64,000 bases of DNA from Rhodalgimonas zhirmunskyi. Its GTDB lineage: Bacteria; Pseudomonadota; Alphaproteobacteria; Rhodobacterales; Rhodobacteraceae. Location: assembly GCA_030848925.1 (NCBI GenBank), contig JANFFA010000005.1, forward strand, positions 124,001-188,000, read 5' to 3'. The notes beneath the pieces were generated by a model. The model worked only from the letters and a program-made list of their open reading frames with translations. It searched no databases and had not been told where the DNA came from. Positions 43,881-52,515 of this stretch are shown piece after piece. Position numbers and translations under genes: made by a program. Every line of letters begins with the position of its first letter. Within the stretch, counting starts at the first letter, position 1.

Positions 43881-44642
43881 ATGCTGATCGTCGTATCACC
43901 TGCCAAACGGCTGAATGAGAACCCGGATGCGAAATTCGAACTGACCCAGCCGGTGTTTGCCGAGCAAGTCGGAGAGCTTGTCGATGTGGCACGTGGGTTG
44001 AGCCAAGGAGAGATCGGCAAGCTGATGGGGATCAGTGACAAGCTCTCGAAGCTCAACTACGACCGCTACCGCGATTTCGGTCAGATGCCGAGCGGCGCGG
44101 CGGCGCTGATGTTCGATGGCGATACCTATGCCGGGCTTGAAGCGAAATCGCTCGACGCCGAGGAAATGGACTGGGCGCGCGAGCACCTGCGCATCCTGTC
44201 GGGCATGTATGGCCTGTTGCGCCCCACGGATGCGATCGAGCCTTACCGGCTTGAGATGGGAACGCGGTTGAAAACGCCGCGCGGCAAGAACCTTTATGAA
44301 TTCTGGGGCACGCGGATTTCCGACGCGCTTAATGCGCAGGCAGAGACCACGGGCAGTACGGCACTGATCAATTGCGCCAGCGAAGAGTATTTCGGCGCGG
44401 TGGATCGTGAGGCGCTGAAGCTGCGCGTGATCACGCCGGTGTTCAAGGAGATGAAAGCAGGGACCCCAAAAATCGTCAGCTTTTTCGCCAAGAAAGCGCG
44501 GGGCGCGATGGCGCGGTTCATCATCCAGAACCGCCTGACCGACGTGGACGCGATCAAGAATTTTGATACCGGCGGCTACGTTTTCCGCGAGGATATGTCA
44601 GAGGGCGACGCCTGGACCTTCCTGCGGGATGAGGAAGGCTAG
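43881..44642 (+). CDS. yaaA: Peroxide stress protein YaaA
   Basis: A 253-residue DUF328 protein. The family N-terminus LIVVSPAKRL and motifs DKLSKLNYDRYRDF, FDGDTYAGLEA, LSGMYGLLRPTDAIEPYRLEMG and FFAKKARGAMARFI are present at their usual places. In E. coli it limits free iron and DNA damage during peroxide stress and binds DNA. It follows recQ by about 60 bp and may be co-transcribed, a sensible pairing of oxidative-damage functions. GGGGAAATAGA precedes the ATG. Confidence 0.94.
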   Translation: MLIVVSPAKRLNENPDAKFELTQPVFAEQVGELVDVARGLSQGEIGKLMGISDKLSKLNYDRYRDFGQMPSGAAALMFDGDTYAGLEAKSLDAEEMDWAREHLRILSGMYGLLRPTDAIEPYRLEMGTRLKTPRGKNLYEFWGTRISDALNAQAETTGSTALINCASEEYFGAVDREALKLRVITPVFKEMKAGTPKIVSFFAKKARGAMARFIIQNRLTDVDAIKNFDTGGYVFREDMSEGDAWTFLRDEEG

Positions 44643-44655
44643 ACACCCAAACCTG

Positions 44656-46887
44656 TTAAGCCTTTCTCGCTGCTTTCGTTTCGGGTTCGTCTATTTCGGC
44701 GGCGATGGGGCGGCACGTTTCGGGGCGGCATTCGGCGATGGCGCTGAAAATCTCGGCCTTGCGCAGGGGTTTCGTCAGATAGTGGTCAAGCCCGGCGGCG
44801 AGGATGCTTTCGCGATCGTCCTGCATGGCATGGGCCGTCAGCGCCACGATGGGAACTCGACTTCCCGTCTCGCCCTCGAGCGCGCGAATTTCGGCAGTGG
44901 CTTCCATGCCATCCTTCTTGGGCATCGAGATATCCATGAAGATCATGTCGGGGTCATAGCTTTGGTAAAGTCCGACCGCCTCGATCCCGTTCGAGGCGAA
45001 CTGCAGCTCGATATCGAGATCCTTGACCATCTTGCGAAAAACCAACTGATTGGTCTTGTTGTCTTCTGCGGCAAGGATGCGCATGGCGCGGCGGGTATCG
45101 CGCGGGCCTGACCCATCCGGGGCCGTCGCAGGGGCCAACCGAGGCGCAGGCGGCGCGCCCGCCTTCTTGGTGAGGTCGCGCAGGCGTTCGAACAGTTGGC
45201 TGCGCGGGATCGGTCGTTGCAATAACGCCTGAACATGGGTGAGGGCCGGGTCCTGTTCGGCCATGGCGGGGGTGGAGGAAATCAGCACGAAAGGCGCAGT
45301 GCATCCTTCGGCGCGGATCGCTTCGGCCAGTTCGAGACCATCCATGCCCGGCATGTTGTGATCGCTGATGATAAGGTCCCAACCGTCGGAAAGATGCGCC
45401 AGCGCCGCCGCGCCGCTATCAAAAGCCGTGACTTCAAGCCCCAGTGCATCAAGCTGTTTCGACAGGATGAGCCGGTTCACTTCGACATCATCCACGACCA
45501 TGACGCGGCGCATGTTGCGCGGCAGGGTGGGGGGCTGTGTTTCGGCCGCTTCGGCGCAGTCGAGCGCGATACGGAACCCGAAGGCCGAGCCTTTGTGTTC
45601 TTCGGATTCAACCCAGACCTCGCCCCCCATCAGCCCGATCAGCTTTTTCGAGATCGCAAGGCCAAGCCCGGTGCCTTCGAACATGCGCGATTGATCGTCT
45701 TCGGCTTGGTTGAACTCACCAAAAATATGCTCGATCTTGTCGGTAGATATGCCGATGCCGGTATCCTCGACGGCGACGTGAATCTGCGTTCTTGGGCCAT
45801 GTTCGGCCTTGAGGCCGGTCACTCGCACGATGACATGCCCTTCGAGTGTGAATTTCAAAGCGTTGCCAATGAGATTGGTCAACACCTGCCTTAGGCGCCC
45901 GCGATCACCGATGAAAACGGTGGGCATGAACAGATCGTAATCGATGATCAGGTCGATGCCCTTGTCATTCGCCGTGGCTTGAAGAAGCATGATTATTTCG
46001 TTCAAAAGCTGTTCAAGATCAAAGGCCTCGGGCCGCAGGACCAGCTTGTCGGCCTCGATCTTGGAGTAGTCGAGGATATCGTTGATGATCACCAGCAGCG
46101 CTTCGCCCGAGTTCTTGATCGTATCGACGTAAAGGCGCTGTTCTTCGTCGAGCGGGCTGTCCCTGAGGATTTCGGCCATGCCAACCACACCGTTCATCGG
46201 CGTGCGAATCTCGTGACTCATGTTGGCAAGGAACGAGGATTTGGCGCGGTTTGCCGCCTCGGCACGGTGACGGGCCTTCTGCAACTCGGCCTCGTAGCGG
46301 ACGGTGTCGGTGATGTTGAGGGCAAGCGTTACGACATCGCCCGCATGGCCGCGCTGATCGATCAGTTTGATGTATTCGCCGTTCCACAGGCGGATCACGT
46401 GCGCCTCGGGTGTGGGGGATTGCCAGCGTTCCAGCATCATAGTGCGCCAGTCGGCTGGTTTCATGTCGCCGATGTCGACGATTCCCTCCTCGGTGAGGAA
46501 TTGGACGATGCGCACGTAGGAAATGCCGGGACCGACCTCTTCGAGGCCTTCGAACACCGAAAGATAGGCACGATTCGCGGCGATCATTCGGCTATCGGCA
46601 TCGAAAAAGGCAAACCCATCCTGGATCGCTTCGATTGAAAGCCAGAGCCGCCGTTCGGCGACCTGAATCTTTTCGTTCGCGATGGAGAGGTCGGTTTTGA
46701 CCCGCTGGTTTTCATCGCGGACCGACTGCACCTCGTTGCGGGTTTCGACGATTTCATCGGACAGCTTGCGCGCATGTCGGCCAAGCTTTCGGTTTGCGGC
46801 GAAAAGCTCGGCTTGTTTCTGTTCCAGCAGGCGTTCGGCGGCAAGGCGCTTGCGCCGTTCCTCGGCGAGTTTGTCGGCAAGGTTCAC
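44656..46887 (-). CDS. Cytoplasmic hybrid histidine kinase with PAS domain and two receiver domains
   Basis: A 743-residue protein with no membrane segment. Residues 1-85 are a Lys/Glu/Arg-rich coiled coil. A PAS domain follows (about 86-200, AIQDGFAFFDADSRMIAANRAY). HisKA has His225 in ANMSHEIRTPMNGV. HATPase boxes are LTNLIGNALKF, DTGIGIS and FEGTGLGLAI. Receiver 1 (about 465-580) has phospho-acceptor Asp in LIISDHNMPGMDG, and receiver 2 (about 605-725) has MIFMDISMPKKDG. No Hpt domain and no partner gene are seen. It is divergent from the alpha-2-macroglobulin gene and convergent with yaaA. Confidence 0.92.
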   Translation of the reverse strand: MNLADKLAEERRKRLAAERLLEQKQAELFAANRKLGRHARKLSDEIVETRNEVQSVRDENQRVKTDLSIANEKIQVAERRLWLSIEAIQDGFAFFDADSRMIAANRAYLSVFEGLEEVGPGISYVRIVQFLTEEGIVDIGDMKPADWRTMMLERWQSPTPEAHVIRLWNGEYIKLIDQRGHAGDVVTLALNITDTVRYEAELQKARHRAEAANRAKSSFLANMSHEIRTPMNGVVGMAEILRDSPLDEEQRLYVDTIKNSGEALLVIINDILDYSKIEADKLVLRPEAFDLEQLLNEIIMLLQATANDKGIDLIIDYDLFMPTVFIGDRGRLRQVLTNLIGNALKFTLEGHVIVRVTGLKAEHGPRTQIHVAVEDTGIGISTDKIEHIFGEFNQAEDDQSRMFEGTGLGLAISKKLIGLMGGEVWVESEEHKGSAFGFRIALDCAEAAETQPPTLPRNMRRVMVVDDVEVNRLILSKQLDALGLEVTAFDSGAAALAHLSDGWDLIISDHNMPGMDGLELAEAIRAEGCTAPFVLISSTPAMAEQDPALTHVQALLQRPIPRSQLFERLRDLTKKAGAPPAPRLAPATAPDGSGPRDTRRAMRILAAEDNKTNQLVFRKMVKDLDIELQFASNGIEAVGLYQSYDPDMIFMDISMPKKDGMEATAEIRALEGETGSRVPIVALTAHAMQDDRESILAAGLDHYLTKPLRKAEIFSAIAECRPETCRPIAAEIDEPETKAARKA

Positions 46888-46976
46888 GCCTGCCCCTCCG
46901 GCATGGGATCATCTTTGAGCCCTCACAATGGCGCGACAGAATGAATGATCGCTTAAAATGCCCGGAATTGTCGTGT

Positions 46977-46997
46977 GTCGGGTCAGGAATACCCGAC
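46977..46997. promoter_or_regulatory. Inverted repeat in the alpha-2-macroglobulin upstream region
   Basis: GTCGGGT and ACCCGAC form a perfect 7-bp inverted repeat with a seven-base spacer, 65 bp before the chosen start. It could be an operator or an mRNA hairpin. The other bases of the 174-bp divergent gap show nothing I can name. Confidence 0.35.
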
Positions 46998-47061
46998 CGG
47001 GGAATCGTTGCACGCGCGTGGGATCGGTGCCACCATCGAGGCATTGATGATGGAGGATTTC

Positions 47062-50000
47062 ATGCGCTCCTTTGTGTTTGCCGCGGCCGTGTTGCTGGGC
47101 TTTGCTTCGCTGACACTTACCGAACAGGCCCTCGCTCAGGATACAGATCGCGATTACGTGCCCGACCGACGGTTCGTCGTGACGCGCAATGTCGATTTCT
47201 ACGGGGCCGATCTTCAGGCGCTGTTCGATACCGATCTGAAATCCTGCCAGAACGCCTGCATTGCCGATCCACAGTGTAAGGCTTTTACCTTCAATAGCCG
47301 TTCGAACGCGTGTTTTCCGAAATCCGAGGTGAGTGAACGCAAGCCTTACGAAGGGGCGACCTCGGCCGTTGTTCTGACCGCGATGCCGGGGGCCGAGGCA
47401 CAGGCCAAGCTGCGTGGCGCAGAGCTTGACCGCTTCCTGTCGGCCAATGATTTAAATCGCGCCATTCAGCTGGCACGCGATATCGGCCCGCTGCACCCCG
47501 GTGGGCAATGGGACGTGCAGACCCTGCTGCGTTCTGCCGAAGAGCGGCGCAAGACCGGTGACCCGTTGAACGCGATGCGCTGGATGGGGGCGGCCGTGGC
47601 GGTGACGGATACGGCGGATCAATGGGTGGAATACGCGCGGCTGAACCTTGCGATAGAGGTCAAATCGAACGAGAAGCGCCGTTATGCCGACCGTGCTATT
47701 TCTGCGGCGATCAATGGCTATCTGCGCGGACAGGGTGCTGCGGTGCGGGTCAATGCGCTGGATGTGCTGTCCACCGCGCTTGAGCGGCAGGGGCGTGGAC
47801 GCGACACGATTCCAGCGCTGCGGCTGGCCGAACAGCTGCAACCGCGCGCGGAACTGAGTGCACGGCTCGACAAGGCGATTGCGAAGTACGGCTTCCGCGT
47901 GACCGACACGGATGTGCGCAGCGATCAGGCCGATCCACAGATGTGCGCCGAATTCTCGGAGCGGCTGGCGCAGACCGGCGTGGATTACGCCCCTTATGTG
48001 CGACTGCCGGATCAACGCATGTCGATCGAGGCACAGGGTACGCGGCTATGCATCAGCGGTGTTGAGCATGGCAAGCGCTATACCCTGACGATCCGGGAAG
48101 GCCTTCCTGCGCAGAGCGGCGAAAAGACGGTCAAGGATATTGATCTGGCTTTCTACGTCCGGGATCGTGCGCCGACGGTGGTGTTTCCGGGGCGGGCCTA
48201 TGTGCTGCCGAAATCCGATGCGGCGGCGGTGCCGATCCAGACCGTCAACCTTGACGAGGTGGACCTGACGCTGCGCCGGGTGAGCGACCGGAATATCTTG
48301 CGCGCCATTCAGGAGAATTATTTCGGCAACGCCATCAGTTATTACGCCGAGGGTCGTTTCGACGGCGAGGTGGGCGAAGAGTTATGGACCGGCAAGGGCG
48401 AGGTTCAGAACACGCTGAACCGGGATATGACGACGCGGCTGCCGGTTGGCGATCTGATCCGGGACCTGGATCCGGGGGTGTATGCCCTGACGGCGGCGAT
48501 TCCCGGAGAAGATCGCTATGACAGCCGGGGCGCGACCCAGTGGTTCGTACTGAGTGATCTGGGCACGACGACGATGTCGGGTGCGGATGGGCTGCATGTC
48601 TTTGTGCGCGGCCTGTCGGATGCGGCCCCGAAGGCCGGGGTGAAGGCGACGCTTATGTCCCGGTCCAACCGGGTGCTGGGCGAGGTGATGACCGATGCGC
48701 AGGGCTATGCCCATTTTGACGCGGGTCTGACGCGCGGGCTGAACGGGGCCGAGCCCGCGCTTTTGACGGTGGAAGAGGGTGATCGGGACGTGGCGTTCCT
48801 GTCGCTGAGCGATCCGGCGTTCGATCTTTCGGATCGGGGCGTGGAGGGGCGCGAACCGGCAGGGCCGATCGATGTGTTCCTTGCCACCGATCGTGGCGCT
48901 TATCGTGCGGGTGAGGTGATTCATGCGACGGTTCTGGCGCGTGATGGGCTGGCCGAGGCCATTCCCGACCTGCCGCTGACAGCGATCCTGACGCGGCCTG
49001 ACGGGGTGGAGTATTCGCGGCATTTTTCAGACCTCGGAAAAGCCGGGGGACATGTGTTCGACATGCCGGTGGGTCGCGCCGTGCCGCGCGGTGCGTGGCG
49101 GCTTGAGATCAAGGCCGATGTGGATGCGCCCGCGTTGGTCAGCCGGACCGTTCTGGTCGAGGATTTCCTGCCCGAGCGGATTGATTTCGACCTGTCGCTG
49201 CCCGACGGGCCGATCCGGCCGGATCAATCGGTGACGATGACGGTAAAGGCCGACTACCTGTTTGGTGCGCCGGGGGCCGATCTTCCGGTGGATGGCGACA
49301 TGATCCTGCGTCCGCAGCGCAGTATTAAGGCTTATCCGGGTTATGTCTTTGGCCGCGCGGATACGCAGAGTTCACCGCGCCGGGGGTATTTCTCGGGCAC
49401 GCGGACGGGGGCCGACGGGGTTGCGAGGGTTGACCTGAAACTACCCCAAGCGCCGGTCGACGACCGGCCGCTGACGGTGCAGGTGATCACGCGGGTTGCG
49501 GAAGGATCGGGCCGGCCGGTGGAGCGCCGGATCGAGGCGCCGGTGACGCCAGCGGGGGCCGTGATCGGCATTAGGCCGATGTTCGACGGCGAAGTGCCCG
49601 AAGGCGCGCAGGCCAACTTTAACCTGATCGCGCTGGGGCCGGACCTGACCCCGACCGAGATGCGGGTGAAATGGACGCTCAACCGCGTGAACCGGCATTA
49701 CCAATGGTATCAGGAGCAGGGGGACTGGCGCTGGGAAGTGATCACCACCCGCGATCCCGTGGCCACGGGCGAGGCCACCTTGGGCGCGCAGCCGGTATCG
49801 GTTTCGGGGCAGGTCGACTGGGGAAGTTATGAGCTTCTGGTCGAGCGGGTGGGCGGCGAATATGTCGCCACTTCGGAAAGCTTCTATGCCGGTTGGTATG
49901 TGCCTGCCGACACGGTGAGCACGCCCGATGTGCTGGACCTGTCGCTGAACAAGCGCGATTTCCGGCCCGGTGAGGTGGCGCAGTTGCGCATCGTGCCGCG

Positions 50001-52515
50001 TTACGCGGGAAAGGCCCTGATCACTGTGATGTCGAACCGGTTGATCGCGATGAAAGCGGTGGATGTGAGCGAGGGTGAGAACCTGATCCCGCTTGAAGTG
50101 ACCGATGAGTGGGGCGCGGGGGCCTATGTGACGGCTTCCGTCATCCGGCCGATGGACGTGGCGGCGGGGCAGAACCCGGCGCGCTCCATGGGCCTGTCTT
50201 ATGCCAAGATCGATCCGGGCGCGAAACAGTTGGACGTCAGCATCGAGGCGGCGGACACGTCGCAGCCGCGCGGGCCGCTCAACGCCGCCGTGCGGGTCAC
50301 CGGGATCGAACCGGGGCAAGAGGCCTACGTGACCGTTGCGGCGGTTGACGTTGGCATCCTGAACATCACCGGCTTCGAAAGCCCCGATCCGTCGGCACAT
50401 TACTTCGGTCAGCGCCGTTTGGGCATGGATATCCACGATGTCTATGGCCGCCTAATCGATGGGATGAACGGCGCGATGGGGCAGGTACGCTCGGGCGGGG
50501 ATGCGAGCCTTGAGGAAGGCACGCAATCGCCGCCGCCGACCGAAGAACTGGTCGCCTATTTCAGCGGGCCGGTGACGGTCGGCGCGGATGGGCGGGCCGA
50601 GGTGTCGTTCGATATCCCCGAGTTCAACGGCACGGTAAAGCTGATGGCCGTGGCCTGGAGCAAGACCGCCGTGGGCCAGGCGGACAAGGAAGTTCTGGTG
50701 CGCGATCCCGTGGTCGTGACCGCAAGCCTGCCACGCTATCTTTCGCCCGGGGATCAGAGCCGGATGCTCTTGGAAATCGTCCATGCCAAGGGGCCATCGG
50801 GTCGGATGGGCCTCGATGTGAGCGCGCAGGGTGTGGGGCTTGACGCGGCTGCCGTGCCCTCGGGCGTGACGCTTGCGGATCAGGGCAAGGCCACGCTTTC
50901 GGTGCCGGTGATCGCGGGTGATGTGGGGGATCATACGATCCGTGTGGCCCTGACCACGCCGGATGGCAGGCAACTGGTGAAAGAGCTGGTGATGCCGGTG
51001 CGGATGAACGATCCCGAGGTGTCGATCACGCAGCAATTCAACCTAGCGAGCGGGGGCACCTTCACGCTGGATGACAATGTCTTTGCCGCGATGCGCCCCG
51101 GCACCGGGTCTGCGGTGCTGTCCGCCGGGCCGCTGGCCAAGTTGAACGCGCCGGGCCTTCTGACCGCGCTGGATCGCTATCCTTATGGCTGCACCGAGCA
51201 GGTCACGTCCGTTGCGATGCCGCTGCTTTACTTCGGGCCGGTCGCAAAGGCGCTTGATCTGACGGTGAGCGAAACGGTGGACCAGCGGATCGCGCAGGCG
51301 ATCGACCGGGTTCTTGCGCGGCAGTCCACCAACGGGGCCTTTGGCCTTTGGCAGCCGGACTCGGGCGATATGTGGCTTGATGCCTATGTCACCGATTTCC
51401 TGAGCCGGGCGAAGCGCGAGGGGCATGACGTGCCACAGCTCGCCTTTCGTCAGGCGCTCGACAATCTGCGCAACCGGGTGAACTACGCGCCCGATTTCGA
51501 CAGCGGCGGGGCCGAGCTTGCCTATGCGCTGATGGTGTTGGCGCGCGAAGGGGCGGCGGCGATGGCGGACCTGCGTTATTATGCCGATGAAAAGGCCGAG
51601 GCCTTTAGCACGCCCCTTGGCGCGGCCCAGATTGGCGCGGCGCTTGCGATGTATGGCGATCAGACCCGCGCCGATGCGATGTTCGCCCGCGCGGGCCGGA
51701 TGCTGCGGCAACGCACGGCCCCCGAGGGGCCGGTCTGGCGGGTGGACTACGGCACCAACCTGCGCGATGCGGCGGCGGTGCTGACGCTGGCGGTCGAAGC
51801 GGGCAGCAATGCCGTGGATCGTGAGGCCCTCGCGACGCGGATCGCAGGGGCGCAGCGCCGTCTTTCGACACAGGAAAGCGTCTGGACGCTGATGGCGGCG
51901 AAGGCACTGGTTTCGGAGCCGTCGATCGCGGGGCTGACGCTGAATGGCCAACCGGTCGAAGGGCCGCTGGTGCGCAGGATCGCAGGGCAGGTGGGCCCGA
52001 TGTCGATCGCCAACACCGGCGGGGCCGAGACCACCGTGACCCTGACGACCTTTGGCGTGCCGCAAGTCCCGCCCGAGGCGGGGGGCTATGGTTATCGGTT
52101 GGAGCGCACCTACTATACGATGGAGGGTGAGCCGATTGAGGCGCTGGCACCCAAGGCAGGCGATCGGATGGTCGCCGTGCTGACGGTGACACCCTTCGGG
52201 AAAGGCGAGGCGCGGCTGATGATCGACGATCCGCTTCCGGCGGGGCTTGAGATCGACAATCCGAACCTTCTGCGCTCGGGCGATGTGCGCGCGCTTGACT
52301 GGCTCAAACCCGTGGAGGCCCGGCACAGCGAATTCCGCGCGGATCGTTTCCTTGCCGCAGTTGATTGGCGCAAGTCCGAGCCCTTCCGCCTTGCCTATAT
52401 CGTGCGCGCGGTCAGCCCGGGCAGCTATCACCACCCGGCGGCCAGCGTCGAAGACATGTATCGCCCTGAATACCGGGCGCATACGGCCACCGGGCGGATG
52501 AGCGTCACGCCGTGA
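47062..52515 (+). CDS. Bacterial alpha-2-macroglobulin with N-terminal PAN domain
   Basis: An 1817-residue exported protein. After the signal peptide (ends near EQALAQ, residue 22), a PAN/apple-type domain (about residues 35-105, with paired cysteines in KSCQNACIADPQCKAFTF and NACFPK) precedes a helical region and then the macroglobulin MG domains. The thioester motif C-T-E-Q is present (Cys1377, Gln1380, in YPYGCTEQVTS), followed by the alpha-alpha toroid thioester domain. These proteins trap attacking proteases in the periplasm and partner with penicillin-binding protein 1C, whose gene overlaps the 3' end by 4 bp. GGAGG lies five bases before the ATG at 47062. No lipobox is seen, so it may be soluble rather than anchored. 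Confidence 0.92.
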   Translation: MRSFVFAAAVLLGFASLTLTEQALAQDTDRDYVPDRRFVVTRNVDFYGADLQALFDTDLKSCQNACIADPQCKAFTFNSRSNACFPKSEVSERKPYEGATSAVVLTAMPGAEAQAKLRGAELDRFLSANDLNRAIQLARDIGPLHPGGQWDVQTLLRSAEERRKTGDPLNAMRWMGAAVAVTDTADQWVEYARLNLAIEVKSNEKRRYADRAISAAINGYLRGQGAAVRVNALDVLSTALERQGRGRDTIPALRLAEQLQPRAELSARLDKAIAKYGFRVTDTDVRSDQADPQMCAEFSERLAQTGVDYAPYVRLPDQRMSIEAQGTRLCISGVEHGKRYTLTIREGLPAQSGEKTVKDIDLAFYVRDRAPTVVFPGRAYVLPKSDAAAVPIQTVNLDEVDLTLRRVSDRNILRAIQENYFGNAISYYAEGRFDGEVGEELWTGKGEVQNTLNRDMTTRLPVGDLIRDLDPGVYALTAAIPGEDRYDSRGATQWFVLSDLGTTTMSGADGLHVFVRGLSDAAPKAGVKATLMSRSNRVLGEVMTDAQGYAHFDAGLTRGLNGAEPALLTVEEGDRDVAFLSLSDPAFDLSDRGVEGREPAGPIDVFLATDRGAYRAGEVIHATVLARDGLAEAIPDLPLTAILTRPDGVEYSRHFSDLGKAGGHVFDMPVGRAVPRGAWRLEIKADVDAPALVSRTVLVEDFLPERIDFDLSLPDGPIRPDQSVTMTVKADYLFGAPGADLPVDGDMILRPQRSIKAYPGYVFGRADTQSSPRRGYFSGTRTGADGVARVDLKLPQAPVDDRPLTVQVITRVAEGSGRPVERRIEAPVTPAGAVIGIRPMFDGEVPEGAQANFNLIALGPDLTPTEMRVKWTLNRVNRHYQWYQEQGDWRWEVITTRDPVATGEATLGAQPVSVSGQVDWGSYELLVERVGGEYVATSESFYAGWYVPADTVSTPDVLDLSLNKRDFRPGEVAQLRIVPRYAGKALITVMSNRLIAMKAVDVSEGENLIPLEVTDEWGAGAYVTASVIRPMDVAAGQNPARSMGLSYAKIDPGAKQLDVSIEAADTSQPRGPLNAAVRVTGIEPGQEAYVTVAAVDVGILNITGFESPDPSAHYFGQRRLGMDIHDVYGRLIDGMNGAMGQVRSGGDASLEEGTQSPPPTEELVAYFSGPVTVGADGRAEVSFDIPEFNGTVKLMAVAWSKTAVGQADKEVLVRDPVVVTASLPRYLSPGDQSRMLLEIVHAKGPSGRMGLDVSAQGVGLDAAAVPSGVTLADQGKATLSVPVIAGDVGDHTIRVALTTPDGRQLVKELVMPVRMNDPEVSITQQFNLASGGTFTLDDNVFAAMRPGTGSAVLSAGPLAKLNAPGLLTALDRYPYGCTEQVTSVAMPLLYFGPVAKALDLTVSETVDQRIAQAIDRVLARQSTNGAFGLWQPDSGDMWLDAYVTDFLSRAKREGHDVPQLAFRQALDNLRNRVNYAPDFDSGGAELAYALMVLAREGAAAMADLRYYADEKAEAFSTPLGAAQIGAALAMYGDQTRADAMFARAGRMLRQRTAPEGPVWRVDYGTNLRDAAAVLTLAVEAGSNAVDREALATRIAGAQRRLSTQESVWTLMAAKALVSEPSIAGLTLNGQPVEGPLVRRIAGQVGPMSIANTGGAETTVTLTTFGVPQVPPEAGGYGYRLERTYYTMEGEPIEALAPKAGDRMVAVLTVTPFGKGEARLMIDDPLPAGLEIDNPNLLRSGDVRALDWLKPVEARHSEFRADRFLAAVDWRKSEPFRLAYIVRAVSPGSYHHPAASVEDMYRPEYRAHTATGRMSVTP

